DNA of 64,000 nucleotides from Hirundichthys speculiger (lineage: Eukaryota; Chordata; Actinopteri; Beloniformes; Exocoetidae). The DNA lies in assembly GCA_018398805.1 (NCBI GenBank), contig JAGFBZ010002379.1, positions 2,480,001 to 2,544,000 on the forward strand, given 5' to 3'. The first letter of the stretch is position 1. Every line of letters starts with the position of its first letter. The notes under the pieces were generated by a model. It had not been told where the DNA came from. It was given only the letters and a program-made list of their open reading frames with translations, and searched no databases. Made by a program: the position numbers and the translations under genes. Positions 48,601 through 58,319 of this stretch are shown here, one piece after another.

Positions 48601-51600
48601 TGATAATTGACTGAGAAAAACAAAAGAAATACTGTATTGAAGTAGTGAACTGCATTCATGAGCCCTTTGTGTCAGTCATAGAACCACAGAATGCACACTG
48701 CCTGTTTGTTTAATTGCCTTCTCTTTTAGACCACATATTTGGCTTATAAAAGTTTTTCTAACCAACAGCCACTGTCGCCACAAGAATCCACCAAAGAATA
48801 AAGCTAAGTACTAAATTTGAGGGTAGCCTAAGCAGAAAAGAGCAACAAAATTAGCAGTTTATTAAACCATGTCTGTCTGTAGCTTCTTCAGCTACTGGTC
48901 ATGCCAGGCTAAGGATGTCCTGAGTTTATATCACTTATGAGCTCAGTTGTATATTTGTTTACCTTTTAAAACTTCTACAGCCACACTTTTTTTTTAATCT
49001 GAAGTTACAGCACAGCTTTAACGTGTGGCTGTCCAGTTACAGGCTGCAGAATGTGAGCAACTGAAAAACAACAGCTGTAGCCGTCGAGGAAAGAAGGGGG
49101 ATGGTAGAAGGCAGAGGGGAATAAAACTGACTGAAGGGTCCCTTTCATCACAATTTTATTACCATGTGTGCCGCCGACTGTAAAGACTCCCTTTACTTTC
49201 CTGTATAAACATATTTTTTTATGCGCAAACTGTGTATGTTATGCAATTCTTTTGTGGCATGTGGAATTTAACATACAAGACGCACCCAACTGATTTGTCT
49301 GACCTTACGATCGCTTGCTTTTAACATGCAAACTGATCATTGTTTCTAGCTGTTACATAAGTGACTCAGCAGGGCCAGGACTTGGAGTCTAATTTTGTTT
49401 GTAAGACGCAAGATGATGTTATCTTGTTAGAATCTGTGGGCTAAAACATCTGCTCAACTCAGATGTAAACGTAAAGGTCATATTTTTGCTGTACATACAC
49501 AAATTTGTTGGTTGACATGCAAAGACAAAAACACAAGATCCTACCCCTGACATGTGTAAAAGTGACATTTGAATTCACTAAGATGTTTTGTTTGTAGCAT
49601 TTTAGCATGAATACATGGAGCTGAAGTAACACAGTTGATTTGTACACAACAAGAGCAAACATCTTGCTTTGATTTGCTTGTTGGCTTTCCTGCATTGTGA
49701 CAAACAAGGGGTTACTCTGGAGGCAGTATTTGAGTATTTGAGAGTGGCTGAGAGACTGTTCACAGAGGCAAAGCCAGGAAAGCAGAAGAGAGTGAACCTG
49801 GCTGTTTATTGGCAGAGTATGAAAAAGCAATTCCTTCTTTTTTCCACTCCTGGTTTTTTCAAAAGTCCAGCAGCAAGACATATCTCAAAAGCAAACAGGC
49901 ACACATAATGAAGTGGACAGATGTTCCTACACGCACTGAACTCACCATGGCCAGCAGAAAGCGGAGAACCACAAAAAAGTAGTAGTTTGCAGAGAATGCC
50001 ACACCAACCCCGAGCCCAAACTGACAGAGGCTGGTGAACATCAGAATCCGGACACGACCAACTCTGGCGGAAAGGCACGAACATGGCAAGGAAAGAACAC
50101 AGAGGCAGAGAGAGACGGGATGCAGAGAAAGAGGTAAGAGTTACATGTACATGTACAGGTGAATGAACCATGAATGACGGCTTGTACATTTGTTAAAGCT
50201 GTGCAGGGATATGAGCCACTGGTAAATATGGAATTCCTCTGTTGGAAAAGTGTTGCTTATTGCTAAAATCCTGCTTTGGACAGGACAGTGGATTTCACTT
50301 CAAATGGAACATGGAAGAGCTACTCACAAGTTCAGTGGTCGTTCTTTGTCTTTTTCCAAGTCAGAGAACATTTTGTTCTTTGGCTGGTAGATCTTTATCG
50401 ACTTAGAACTACGAAGCACTGGGCTCAAAGCCTAGATTATACCCATAATTACCATGGCAAACTAAAACTTTTCTAAAAATAAAGGCAATAGTAGAGGGAA
50501 AAGGTAGCAAAGGTGTAATACTAATTATGTGATTATTGGGGTTGGTCAAAATAAATTTACATTGCCATAATTAACACTACAGGCAATGTGAAAGTATATC
50601 AGCTTAGGTAAGCATGGAAATAATTTCCATTATTAAATATCATTGTAAAGTGTATCACTTAGAACACAGTTTCTATCTAATCAAGTTATGCAGAATTAGC
50701 CTTTTTGGTATGAAGACGTGAAATGTTTCTTAGTAATTCTCCTTTCTTCTTCTTCTGACTTTTCCCTTCAGGGGTTGCCACAGCGGATATGTTTCCCTCT
50801 CCCCGTCTTCTGCATCTCCTTCTGTCACACCAGCCAGCCTACGCCATATCCTCATCACATCGTAGTCCATGGAGACTCCTGTATGACCCCATGACCATGA
50901 AAAACAAGAAGGCGCTCAGGGCTGCTCTGCAATCTCACTTCCACCTGAAACCCACCCGTGACTCATACTGCTCACTTCATGGCTACCAGATCCTCATACA
51001 TGTCCTGTACCACAACATACTTTCACTACATATGCTCCAGACTTCCTCACTGATCACCACTCTGTCACAGGCTTTCTCTAGATCTACGAAGACGCAGTGA
51101 AAGTCCTTCTGGCCTTCCCTTTACTACAGTAAACATCCTTTCACTGAATCCAGACGTTCTTTATACAAGTGTAGTCAGATGTGTTTGAATTTACTCTACA
51201 TTACCATGACTGTGTTGATTGTGCTAGTCTTGTTGAATGAATGAAAATTGATATAATTGAAGATACAACATGGATATGAGTAAACCAGTGTGTTTTGCTG
51301 GTACATTCAATAAATAAAAATTAAATTAGTGCAAACAACCCAATAAAACTAAGATCCCATGCTGGTAAATAAGTGGAATCAACTGTGAACCAACCCAAAT
51401 ATATCACGTTAAAAAGCAATTAATGCTAAAAGAAACCCATACATTGTGTGGAAATTCTTTTCATGGCTTTTTTTTCCAAACAAAGTACACTGCCTGGGCA
51501 AAAAAAAGTCACCACCAAAAGAAAAGGTCATACACTGGCCTAACCCTAACCGCCTTTAGCTTTGATTACAGCACACATTCGCTGTGGCATTGTTTCGATA

Positions 51601-54600
51601 AGCTTCTGCAATGCCATCCATCCATCCATTATCTATACCCGTTTCATCCTCTGCAGGGTCACGGGGTTCTGCAATGCCACAAGATTTATTTCCATCCAGT
51701 ATAGGCGTAATTTATGGGGGGGATTATTGGGTGGGTTGCAACCCACCCAATAATTTAAATCGGCCACCACAACTCCCCCCCACAATATCATATCATAATT
51801 ATTTAAAATGAATGTTGGGTATTATAAACACGACAATGTGGTAGATTGTCTCAGTGGCAGTAAAAAAGAAAAAAAAAAGTGACATTGATCTGCCCCCCCG
51901 TGGTGAGATTTGGTTTCGCCCACCACGGATCTGAGGTTCCCTCTTTCATTATGTTTGCCATATTCATCAAGATAAGTTTATTTCTGTTAAGTTTACTAAC
52001 AGTTTATTTCTGTTTCACAGAGGCGTAAGCAAACTTTTGGTGCTTTTGCTTTTGGTGCTGGTGGGCAGTGAGATAAAACACACATCAGTAAAGCAAAGAA
52101 TGCAAAATATAAAATTTAATTAGCAAGTTCAAAAAATATAAAATCCTGTTGGATTGTGAGGTGTGTTGTATTGTACCTGAGTGCTACTGACCTCATTCTT
52201 TGAGCTCATACTGCTGCTGAACCTGGAGCTGACCAACTGCAGCAACCCCAGATCAGAACACTGCCCCCACAGGCTGGTACAGTAGACACTAGGCATGATG
52301 GGTGCATCACTTCATCTGCCTCTCTTCTTACCCTGATGCTCCCATCACTCTGGAACAGGGCCAATCTGGACTCATCATACCACATGACCTTCTTCTTCCA
52401 TTGCTCTTTATGCTCCCTAGCAAATTGAAGCCTTTTTTTCCGGTTAGCCTCACTGATTAGTGGTTTTCTTAAGGCTACACAGCTGTTCAGTCCCAATCTC
52501 TTGAGTTCCCTTTGCATTGTGCGTGTGGAAATGCTCTTACTTTCACTATTAAACAGCCCTGAGTTGTACTATTGTTGATCTTACCAAATGTTAACGTGAT
52601 CGCCAATCACGATTATTGAGGATTTTTTTCCGGCCACATTGGAAGACGATGGGTCCCCACTATCCTTCCAGTTTTTAATAATACGTTGGACAGTTCTTAA
52701 GCCAATTTTGGTAGTTTCTGCAATCTCCTTAGATGTTTTCTATGCTTGATGCATGCCAATAACCCTTCTCAAACAAACTAACATCTTTTCCACAACCACG
52801 GGATGTGTCATTCGACATGGTTGTTTAAGAAATGAGAAGCAACTCATCGCACCAGTTGGGGTTAAATAACTTGTTGCCAGCTGAAAGATAATCGCCCCTG
52901 CAGTAATGATCCAATAGGAGGCTCGTACCTATTTGCTTAGTTAAATCCAGGTGACTTTTTTTTTTGGCCAGGCAGTGTATAAAATACAACCAGCAAATAT
53001 GAATCATTTAACAAACCTAAAGTCAATACATCTGTGTTATGAAAGCATTTTTAAATTGAGTCAAATGTACCAGACGTGATTTTTGTTTTTTGCTTTATTT
53101 CTTAAATTAAAGAATAATGACAAAAATGACGCGAAACTGAGGAGCAAACAAAATGCCTCCCGGGACTGTGCTGCTCAGTAGAAGATCAAAATAAACTAAG
53201 CTGAAGCTAAACTGGTGCTCACAGAGACGTTTACAAGGATGTAATGACATGGCTCTGCGATGGCTCTTAAGACTGTGAAATAGCAGACTGGTTCAATGTA
53301 AGACTTTTCTAGAGCGACCCTGGTTCTGCCCCAAAGGAAGAAAAAAAGCAGAACTAAGATTTTACCGTCTTCTCATGATGAGTTCGTTCAGACATTACAG
53401 TCACTTTTGATGTTGTACGATAAGGGCACCTGTAAACAGGCCATCACATGGCCAGATATGATGTGTTGTAATGGGGATTTCTTCAAAACAACCTCTACCA
53501 CAGACAATTAATTTCAATACTCTGCGAAGTGAAACTCTTGAGAGATTATTTTGCAGATGTGGCAGCAAATTTCACTCTTCTAAATGCATCCTTTGAAGTT
53601 AAGAACTACATTTTCTATAGCTGCTGTTGTTGCCGTGCACACGTGAATAGAACATCCTTATGTGGTAAAACACCACTCCACGTGTGCTACATAAGACAAT
53701 TTATGTCCCCTCTTTGAATTTGTTCTTCAAATGAACCTCTCCCCTGCACTCTTACACCATCCACCCATAATACCGCAGCCCTACTTACCTATCAGCAATG
53801 TCCCCAAACACCAGCGCTCCGATCAGAACCCCGAACATGAATGTGGGCTGGCACAGCTTGGCTAACCATTCTTTGTCACAGACCAAGTCCCAGTCTGTCA
53901 CAATGCTTTGGTGGACCTCAGAGTGGTCATAAACATAGTTCCCACTGCACTTTGTCACTGTTTTGTTGCCATCAAAGTCATATGTAAAGTCCTGAGGGTC
54001 AGTACGCAGGGCACAGCTGCACCGGTTCAGCTCCCACTGCTCCCCAGCAGCGGTCCTCACCACCAACGGGCCACCTCCAGACTTGAAGACCGGCAGGACG
54101 TCCTCCAGACTGGATTCCGTTATGTTACCATACAGGACATCGGTGATGTTCCCGGGTGCATTGCACACAAAGTTTGGAGTCTCAACGAGGAAAACAGAGG
54201 ACAGGTAGTGGATTCCACACGCCATGGCCTGGAAGACTGCGGCAAAATACAGACATGCCTGGAATCTGCACAGAAAACACACGAAAACTTCCTATAATGC
54301 AAGAGCAGGGGAGGAGATAAAAGGAGCAAACTAACTGGTTTCAAATGTAATGTTTATCTTAAAAAATACAACACTATTGACTCTTTTTCTATTGAGTCTT
54401 ATAGGGACTGATCAGGTGTAGACTACTGTATAATGAAAGAAATCAGTTAATAAATGCAATTACTTATCTAAAAATATAAATCCAAAATCAAACTGGTAGG
54501 TAGTACTTTTAGGTTTAAAATAAATCCAGCCTTCATTTATCTATTAAAAATACATGTGCTGATAAAGGAATGTTAAAAGCACAACTTTTGATTTAATAAC

Positions 54601-55082
54601 ATGGAATTTAAACAATACTTAATGAGTCTTAAAAGTAATTACAACTTTCAAAAACAAAGTATTAATTTCATGTACACTTTCATAATCTAGACAAAGGAAA
54701 TCTGATTAAAAATGAAAATTAATACAATTAACAGTGAGGTGGAGTTGGAAATGCAATAAACTGTGATGCATCATGCATCAAGTTATTTTCTTGACTATAA
54801 ACAGAAGACGCAAACGTTACCTTTTGTTAGAATGTTCTTCTCATAAACTGCTTATTTTTGAGAGCAAAATATTAATAATATCAATTAAAATGGGACATTT
54901 GAAGGCGCTTATTTTCAAAACCGAACGTGTGAGTTAGAATAAAAATAACCTCAGACTGCTGAATGGACATATAGCCCTCAGTCCAGGAGCAAAGTTAGAC
55001 CAGAATTTTACAATAAGTCTGAAAGTCTCTAATTCTACCTCTTGAAATGCCCCAGCTCGTCGAATATCCTCTCCACCGTCAT
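38903..55082 (-). CDS. slc22a16: SLC22A16-like organic cation/carnitine transporter (gene span, eight exons)
   Basis: This is a major facilitator superfamily carrier of the SLC22 family. SLC22A16 (CT2/OCT6) in mammals is a plasma-membrane carnitine and organic-cation transporter. Eight exons join in phase from ATG (55082) to TGA (38905) and give 577 residues, the length I recall for human SLC22A16. Visible parts are TM1 (CLYFAAVFQAMACGIHYLSS, about residues 19-38); a large extracellular loop with NIT, NIT and NKT sequons and several cysteines; the MFS motif GDIADRVGR after TM2; FAVGIMVVALTGYLVR; the family motif FPETPFYLMAKGRYKE; an intracellular loop; IWFIGSLGYYVFSLSSVNLG (TM7 region); FGLIYLYTCELYPTVIR; and LLPETLGKAL at the C-terminus. 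SVNLGGN and CGIHYL match SLC22A16 better than SLC22A4/5. No lesion was seen. Substrate specificity is inferred. Confidence 0.92.
39098..39441 (-). other. slc22a16: slc22a16 intron 7
   Basis: A 344-bp GT–AG intron with no recognised feature other than a T-rich run near 39150-39170. Confidence 0.8.
39442..39541 (-). CDS. slc22a16: slc22a16 exon 7 (TM11)
   Basis: The 100-nt exon completes arginine, then reads SLAVGTGSMMCRVGSVVAPF and CVYLADIWIYLPQ. It lies between ctcttctag and gtagacac. It matches the conserved RxLAVGxGSMxCR segment of SLC22A16. Confidence 0.93.
39600..40480 (+). mobile_element. Degenerate LINE reverse transcriptase segment
   Basis: Broken frames read LDFSSAFNTIQPALL, then SSTGAPQGTVLSPFLSIPYTSDF (RT motif around the GTVLSPFLF...YTSD block), SDDSAVVECIS-like codons near 39885-39915, and VDHFVAWCGNNHISLNVDK. 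These are the palm motifs of fish non-LTR retrotransposons. Stops and indels are frequent. It lies antisense to slc22a16 within an intron. Confidence 0.75.
40625..40755 (-). mobile_element. LINE/SINE tail, reverse orientation
   Basis: On the plus strand it reads CATCCATCCATCATCTATGC, a GGGTCACAGGGATCTGCTGG block, then a CAGGGGTACACCCTGGACAG block. This is the inverted version of the tail at 9836-9950. Confidence 0.7.
40761..40847. repeat. (TTCAA)n microsatellite
   Basis: About 17 uninterrupted TTCAA units, ending in TTTTATTTG. It abuts the dispersed repeat of the same family as 12775-13140. Confidence 0.95.
40848..41030 (+). repeat. Dispersed fish repeat (TTCAA-associated family), copy 2
   Basis: The TTTTATTTGTACATTGCAAA start is followed by CTCGAGGCACTTTACAGAAA, a GACCCCCGAGCAAATAT block and a TTGGCAAGGAAAAAC end. 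This is the same block order as copy 1, in the same orientation. Confidence 0.6.
41218..41327 (-). CDS. slc22a16: slc22a16 exon 6 (TM10)
   Basis: The 110-nt exon reads DIEALAIALNMIGKFAVAIA then FGLIYLYTCELYPTVIR, with the final arginine split. Acceptor cttcacag, donor gtaagatg. YTxELYPTxxR is a hallmark of SLC22 carriers. The exon is too short to stand out as an open frame. Confidence 0.94.
41328..45180 (-). other. slc22a16: slc22a16 intron 5
   Basis: This 3.9-kb intron is AT-rich. A short (TA)n run lies near 42565-42580, a threefold 10-bp repeat GTTAGTGGAT at 43366-43395, and a perfect tandem duplication of 26 bp at 44335-44386. No exon, RNA gene or transposon with clear ends was seen. Confidence 0.7.
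44335..44386. repeat. Perfect tandem duplication of 26 bp
   Basis: Two adjacent identical units beginning ATAAAGACAAATTAGG, at 44335-44360 and 44361-44386, with no mismatch. Confidence 0.95.
45181..45308 (-). CDS. slc22a16: slc22a16 exon 5 (TM8-TM9)
   Basis: The 128-nt exon reads AVEIPSYLVGCFAMERIGRK, then KTCAPALLLAGVACMLTIVVPA. It is preceded by tgtttccag and followed by gtaagtac. MERIGRK is the second-half equivalent of the MFS DRxGRR loop. Confidence 0.95.
45612..45647 (+). repeat. Poly-C run, 36 bases
   Basis: Thirty-six uninterrupted C, flanked by ctatatgctg and gtttttttt. Long C runs can form i-motifs, or G-quadruplexes on the other strand, and are error-prone in sequencing. Confidence 0.95.
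45960..46290 (-). repeat. Dispersed fish repeat (TTCAA-associated family), copy 3 (inverted)
   Basis: Landmarks are CGGCTGGCCTTCGGCAGGAA, CTGCTCAAGGTTTCTTCCCT, AAGGGGAGTTTTTCCTTGCC and a CTATACAAATAAAGCTGAAT end running into TTGAACTGAA. This is the reverse orientation of copies 1 and 2. The GGAGTTTTTC words are very common in fish intergenic DNA. Confidence 0.65.
47148..47756. mobile_element. Probable Tc1/mariner-type MITE, decayed
   Basis: The right end, inverted, reads GTGCCGTGCAACAGTTTAGG. The left end GGGCAAAAGAAAGCTGAGGC resembles it with several mismatches. The pattern (GTGCxxTGCAAAAGTTTAGGCA) is a recurrent Tc1-type terminus in fish. No intact frame was found, and the ends are approximate. 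Confidence 0.5.
47949..48510 (-). CDS. slc22a16: slc22a16 exon 4 (TM4-TM7 and the central loop)
   Basis: This 562-nt exon starts VSSGYLVVVFVYVTEF after gctgacag and ends NLFIAG with a split codon before gtaagtag. It includes ALTGYLVRVWWIYQ, PETPFYLMAKGRYKE, a charged intracellular loop (residues such as EKTENGKALLGQEMEEK) and SLGYYVFSLSSVNLGGN. Continuous and undamaged. Confidence 0.96.
48511..49945 (-). other. slc22a16: slc22a16 intron 3
   Basis: A 1.4-kb intron with no recognised repeat, exon or RNA gene. Open frames crossing its right edge reflect flanking exon 3. Confidence 0.7.
49946..50063 (-). CDS. slc22a16: slc22a16 exon 3 (TM3-TM4 region)
   Basis: The 118-nt exon completes DR, then reads VGRVRILMFTSLCQFGLG, and VGVAFSANYYFFVVLRFLLAM before gtgagttc. 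It is preceded by ccgccag. It carries the VGR of the GxxxDRxGR motif and one to two membrane helices. Confidence 0.93.
50745..51110 (-). mobile_element. LINE fragment, reverse orientation
   Basis: The plus strand reads CTTTTCCCTTCAGGGGTTGC, then CACAGCGGATATGTTTCC, and ends CACAGGCTTTCTCTAGATCT with an ACGAAGACGCAGTG block. These are recognised as inverted pieces of a fish LINE with internal deletions. The clade is uncertain. Confidence 0.55.
51617..51666 (-). mobile_element. 50-bp LINE tail insertion with 13-bp target duplication
   Basis: The inserted (TCCA)n–ATTATCTATACCCG–GGGTCACGGGG block is the tail type seen at 40625-40755. TTCTGCAATGCCA occurs immediately before (51604-51616) and after (51667-51679), a perfect 13-bp target-site duplication. 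Confidence 0.85.
52206..52880 (-). pseudogene. Tc1-like transposase pseudogene
   Basis: The minus strand encodes MQRELKRLGLNSCVALRKPL, then KKKVMWYDESRLALFQSDGS, IRVRREADEVMHPSCLVSTV and ACGGSVLIWGCCSW, typical of Tc1 transposases with the first catalytic Asp in the WxDES motif. Codons resembling the helix-turn-helix (GLRTVQRIIKNWKDS-like) lie upstream toward 52880 in broken frame. The C-terminal half with the remaining catalytic residues is missing or displaced by insertions. Confidence 0.8.
53789..54265 (-). CDS. slc22a16: slc22a16 exon 2 (TM1, large extracellular loop, TM2)
   Basis: This 477-nt exon runs from FQACLYFAAVF to FGDIADR. It has a tgtgcag acceptor and a gtaagtag donor on the minus strand. 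It encodes TM1, the glycosylated ectoloop (sequons NIT, NIT, NKT) and TM2, followed by the start of the conserved MFS loop. The ectoloop contains clustered cysteines such as RCSCALR and TKCSGNY. Confidence 0.95.
54266..55038 (-). other. slc22a16: slc22a16 intron 1
   Basis: A 773-bp AT-rich GT–AG intron without a recognised repeat. Confidence 0.8.
55039..55082 (-). CDS. slc22a16: slc22a16 exon 1, start codon
   Basis: The exon reads MTVERIFDELGHFK plus two bases of arginine, then a gtagaatt donor. The start lies in a CpG-rich stretch. The downstream in-frame ATG in exon 2 would delete much of TM1. The sequence preceding TM1 also matches the ..IFDELGHFxRFQ.. opening of the family. Both points support this start. 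Confidence 0.88.
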
Positions 55083-55260
55083 GTTTGTGGCGGTTTGTGC
55101 GCGCGGACGTCTCCGAGGCGGACAGCGGATCCACGAGCGCCTCCGAGCTCAATAATGTCCGTGCTTTTTCACTGACACGAGGTGGGAGGGGCGCGTGCAC
55201 AGGACGCACTGGGCGCCAGATGCGCGAGAGTTCCAGGGTTTAAAAAACATCAACGGGGAG
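55083..55260 (-). promoter_or_regulatory. slc22a16: CpG-rich 5' UTR/promoter of slc22a16
   Basis: The sequence just upstream of the start codon is far richer in CG dinucleotides than its surroundings (gtgcgcgcggacg, ggggcgcgtgcac, gggcgccagatgcgcg). A TTTTTTAAA stretch near 55238-55246, read on the minus strand, could be a weak TATA-like element. The transcription start was not determined. Confidence 0.55.
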
Positions 55261-56400
55261 GTTCTGTCGTTGGAGGAGAGCATTTTCTAAAGGAAACGCA
55301 AGTCAGGAACACTCATTGAGTTTGTAGCTGTCATCTTTGTTTATTAAATGTTTTTTTTATTTTTTGTTTTTTGGTCATGGTAGACTTGACTGTGCTGAAA
55401 GGCTAAATAAATTAGGTCTAGTTAAGTTTACGAAACTCTATTTTTGAATGATTGCTATCTTCTTTGACCGAGAAGAAAAAAAACCCCACGTCACATGTAA
55501 CCTTATTCCTGAGTGGGCCTGAGCTCCTATTTTAGGGATGCAGCCTGTACCAGTCTGGAACCAGGACTGCAGCTCTGTTGTAAACACACTGTTGCATAAC
55601 ACCACCATCACACTGGGCCTCAACAACATATATATATAAGCGCAGCGGTAATGAGCTGCTGAGTTTATGATCATCAGAAGGTTAAGCTAATCGCTTAAGT
55701 GGCAACATCCTGTATCCTTATCATCCATCTCTGCCATCTTGCCTTTGGCTTCACTGCCGCTGAATCACTGCTGCGACTGTAAAGCATGTGTCCTCATCAG
55801 ATATTAGATGTAGAGTACTCACAAAAAAGAAATATTTGGCTTCAGAAAGGGCGTCAAATGGATTATCAGAGAAGTGTGGTGAAGACAGCTGGCCTGCTTA
55901 GTTACTAGCACTCAGTGACTGTGTGTGCAGAACAACTCCTACACACACGTGCACTAGAGCCCTCGCAAGGATGCATTTGTCCTGTTTGAAGCAAATAAAC
56001 ACCTCGAAGGCAGCATCTTCATCAAATGGGAACAGCTTTACACGTTAAAAGCCAAAAGCCAGGTGAGTATTTTTGACACTAAAGCCTCTTGTGTGCCTTG
56101 ACTCTGTATTTCCATTAATGATTGACATGTGCAGTAGCTGCAACTGTATTGACTCACTTCAACCTGCTACAGCTGGATTCTGCTGGATCAGTGATATACG
56201 AGCTGTGATCAAGACAGTGTACTGTATGTGTGCGTCATACTCACTGCTCCGCCTCCTCAGACAGAAGATAAACAAATGATTAAAAATTAAAAAAAAAAAA
56301 AAAAATCAATCAAGATAACTTCAATTGGTCATGTACACAGACTCATGGTGACGACCTGTAAACGGTTTACTGGCTTCAAATTGTGTTTTCTTGGTACAGA
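55261..56400. other. Intergenic sequence upstream of slc22a16
   Basis: No gene, RNA or bounded transposon was recognised. A poly-A run lies at about 56287-56303. Confidence 0.6.
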
Positions 56401-56419
56401 AAAAAACCCTACATAACAT

Positions 56420-57130
56420 CAGCAGAAGTCAAGAATATTTTGGAGAAGGTAGACATATCATTATCAATATCTACAGTGAAGACACCTTCATGAATGTAAA
56501 CGGGTGCAAACCACTGGGAACATTCAAGAACAGAGAAGTCAATTACCTTGGGAGAAAACATCTAAAAAAAAGGTCTCCCATCTTCTAGAATGGGATTCTA
56601 TGGACAGATGAAGCAAATATAAACTTGTATCAGAATGATGGGAAGAGAAAAACATGGAGAATAAAAGGAACAGTTCATGATCCAAAGCATAGATCTACAA
56701 AGACACAGTGTGGGGTATTTGTGGGTATAAGGGTTTATGGAACAGGCTTATTGGTGTATATTGATGATGTGAATGCTGCCAGAAGTAGCAGGATTAATTC
56801 TGAGGTGTATATGATTATCTCCTGCTCACATTCAGCCAAATTAAAAGTGATAGAACTGCGCTTCAAAGAACAGATGGATAATGACCCTGCACAGACTGTG
56901 AAAGCAACTCCAGACTTTTTGAAGGCAAAGAAATGATATACTCCCCAATGGCCAAGTCATTCACTTGATCTCAGCCTAACAGAGCGTGCTTTTCAGTAAC
57001 CGATGACAAAACCAAAGGCAGAAAGGCCCACAAATAAGCAGCAACTGAGGGCAGCTGCAGTGAAGACCTGGTGAAGCATCTCCAGGGGCAGAACTCAGAA
57101 CTGGTGATGTCCACTGGCTCTAAGTAGCAT
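56420..57130 (+). pseudogene. Tc1-like transposase pseudogene
   Basis: A 103-codon open stretch at 56625-56936 starts MYQNDGKRKTWRIKGTVHDP and continues with VYGTGLLVYIDDVNAARSSR and EQMDNDPAQTVKATPDFLKA. Downstream, in broken frame, comes a TPQWPSHSLDLSLTERAF-like block (normally WPSQSPDLNPIE). These are Tc1 transposase motifs, including QMDNDP with the second catalytic Asp. There are several stops and frameshifts. Confidence 0.8.
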
Positions 57131-57244
57131 TGTCTTTGCCCTTTGCCTACCCGCGTTGTCTCAGGAAATAAAACTTGTCCCAAATCAGCCATATGCATAA
57201 CTCCACTGTGGCGACCCGGAACAGGGACTAAATAACCTAACGTA

Positions 57245-57385
57245 ACCTAACCTAGCATACACGTTTCTGAACCGTGAGCTGGAGTATCTGGGGAGAAAAA
57301 CCTCTGCCAGGATTTCAACCAGGAACCTTTTGGATGTGAGGCAACAGTGCTATCCACCAAGCCACCATGCTGCCCGTCTTGGAAA
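57245..57385 (-). repeat. tRNA-like SINE head
   Basis: On the minus strand it reads GGCAGCATGGTGGCTTGGTG, with an A box (TGGCTTGGTGG, plus-strand 57354-57364) and a B-box-like GGTTGAAATCC (57310-57320). This pol III promoter pair fits a tRNA-derived SINE common in fish. It does not fold into a credible tRNA and the body is short. Confidence 0.55.
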
Positions 57386-57479
57386 TAACTGTAGGTAAAA
57401 TACAGAAGCGAAAAATTAAGGGCAAAATTATTGCCTTCATAAGAATTAAGTGGCAAAGTAGCCAACAAGCATGAGTATC

Positions 57480-57756
57480 TTTATAAAAGCACAATGCTGA
57501 GGGCAAAAGACATCAGCTATGATCTTAGAGAAACTGTTGTTCCTTCTGTCAATCTGGAAATCGGTATAAGACCATGTCCAAACAATCTGGAGTCCATCAT
57601 TTGACAGTGAGAAAGACTCTTCTAAGGTGGAAGATGTTTTACACACTCGTCAGTCTTCCAGTGAGTGGATATCCCAGCAGGTTCTGGCCTGACCAGCCAT
57701 ACCCGTTCACTTCACGTAAATTCTCCTTCGTGCAGTGAGTCTGGTACCCAGCCATA
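57480..57756 (+). mobile_element. Decayed DNA transposon fragment
   Basis: Landmarks are AGAAACTGTTGTTCCTTCTG, GTCCAAACAATCTGGAGTCC and a TGGATATCCCAGCAGGTTCT segment, which resemble internal words of fish Tc1-type elements. No frame is preserved. Confidence 0.45.
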
Positions 57757-58300
57757 TGTCATGGTCTGGGGCGGCCATGACAGCCATTTTGGTTTCTTTT
57801 ATGTTCTGTGTTAAGTTGGCGTCAATCCGTGTCTTTTGTGTTACCTGTTTCCTGTTTTACTTTGAAGGTCTGTCTTGTCTCCATTGTTTTCAGTTTTGCT
57901 TCCTTCCCTCTTGTTATCCTGATTGTCTGCACCTGCCTCTGTGTATTTAAATCTTGTCATCTCCCTTGTCTGTGCTGGTCTGTTGTCTTCATGTCCATGG
58001 GTTTCTATGCTGGTTTGTTTTTTGTCTTCCATTTTTTTTTTTGTGTCTTATGTAAGTAGATCTTCGTTCCATGATTTTGTCTTGTTTCCATTTTGGATTA
58101 CTTTTGTGGATTTTTGGTTTTATTTTGGACTTTGTGTTTTTTTTCCTTCCTGGTGGATTACTTTTGGGGATTTTTGTAGTTTTCTTGGACTTTTGGTTTT
58201 TTTTTGTTTTTGTTGAATAAATACTTTACTTTTTTTGCACTCCTGCGCCTGTGTCCTCCATTCTGCCTGAGACCATATTCACTGCTACAGAGCGAACCAA
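57757..58300 (+). mobile_element. LTR-like block (possible solo LTR)
   Basis: The block starts TGTCATGGTCTGGGGCGGCC. It is C/T-poor and G/T-rich internally, has AATAAATACTTTA near 58215, and ends CTCCTGCGCCTGTGTCCTCC with ...CTGCTACA. This fits the R/U5 style of a gypsy-type LTR. A clean target duplication was not found and no coding region accompanies it, so the identification is tentative. Confidence 0.4.
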
Positions 58301-58319
58301 ACCAGTGGGTTAAAAAAAA

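Larger units (their letters stand above)
51488..52977 (-). mobile_element. Tc1-type transposon with nested insertions, inactive
   Basis: The termini CACTGCCTGGGCAAAAAAAA (left) and its inverse TTTTTTTTTGGCCAGGCAGTG (right) are flanked by TA (51486-51487, 52978-52979). A transposase fragment is on the minus strand. A 50-bp LINE tail (51617-51666) and a further block around 51690-52040 interrupt the 3' half. Confidence 0.85.
50064..53788 (-). other. slc22a16: slc22a16 intron 2
   Basis: This 3.7-kb intron holds a LINE remnant (50745-51110) and a Tc1-type transposon with nested insertions (51488-52977). The remaining flanks show nothing recognisable. Confidence 0.75.

Noticed and set aside
53908..54297. 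129-codon plus-strand open frame across slc22a16 exon 2
   Set aside because: It is antisense to an exon with clear protein similarity and splice sites.
57245..57385. A functional tRNA gene
   Set aside because: A- and B-box-like motifs are present, but no cloverleaf with acceptor stem is formed. The sequence fits a SINE head better.
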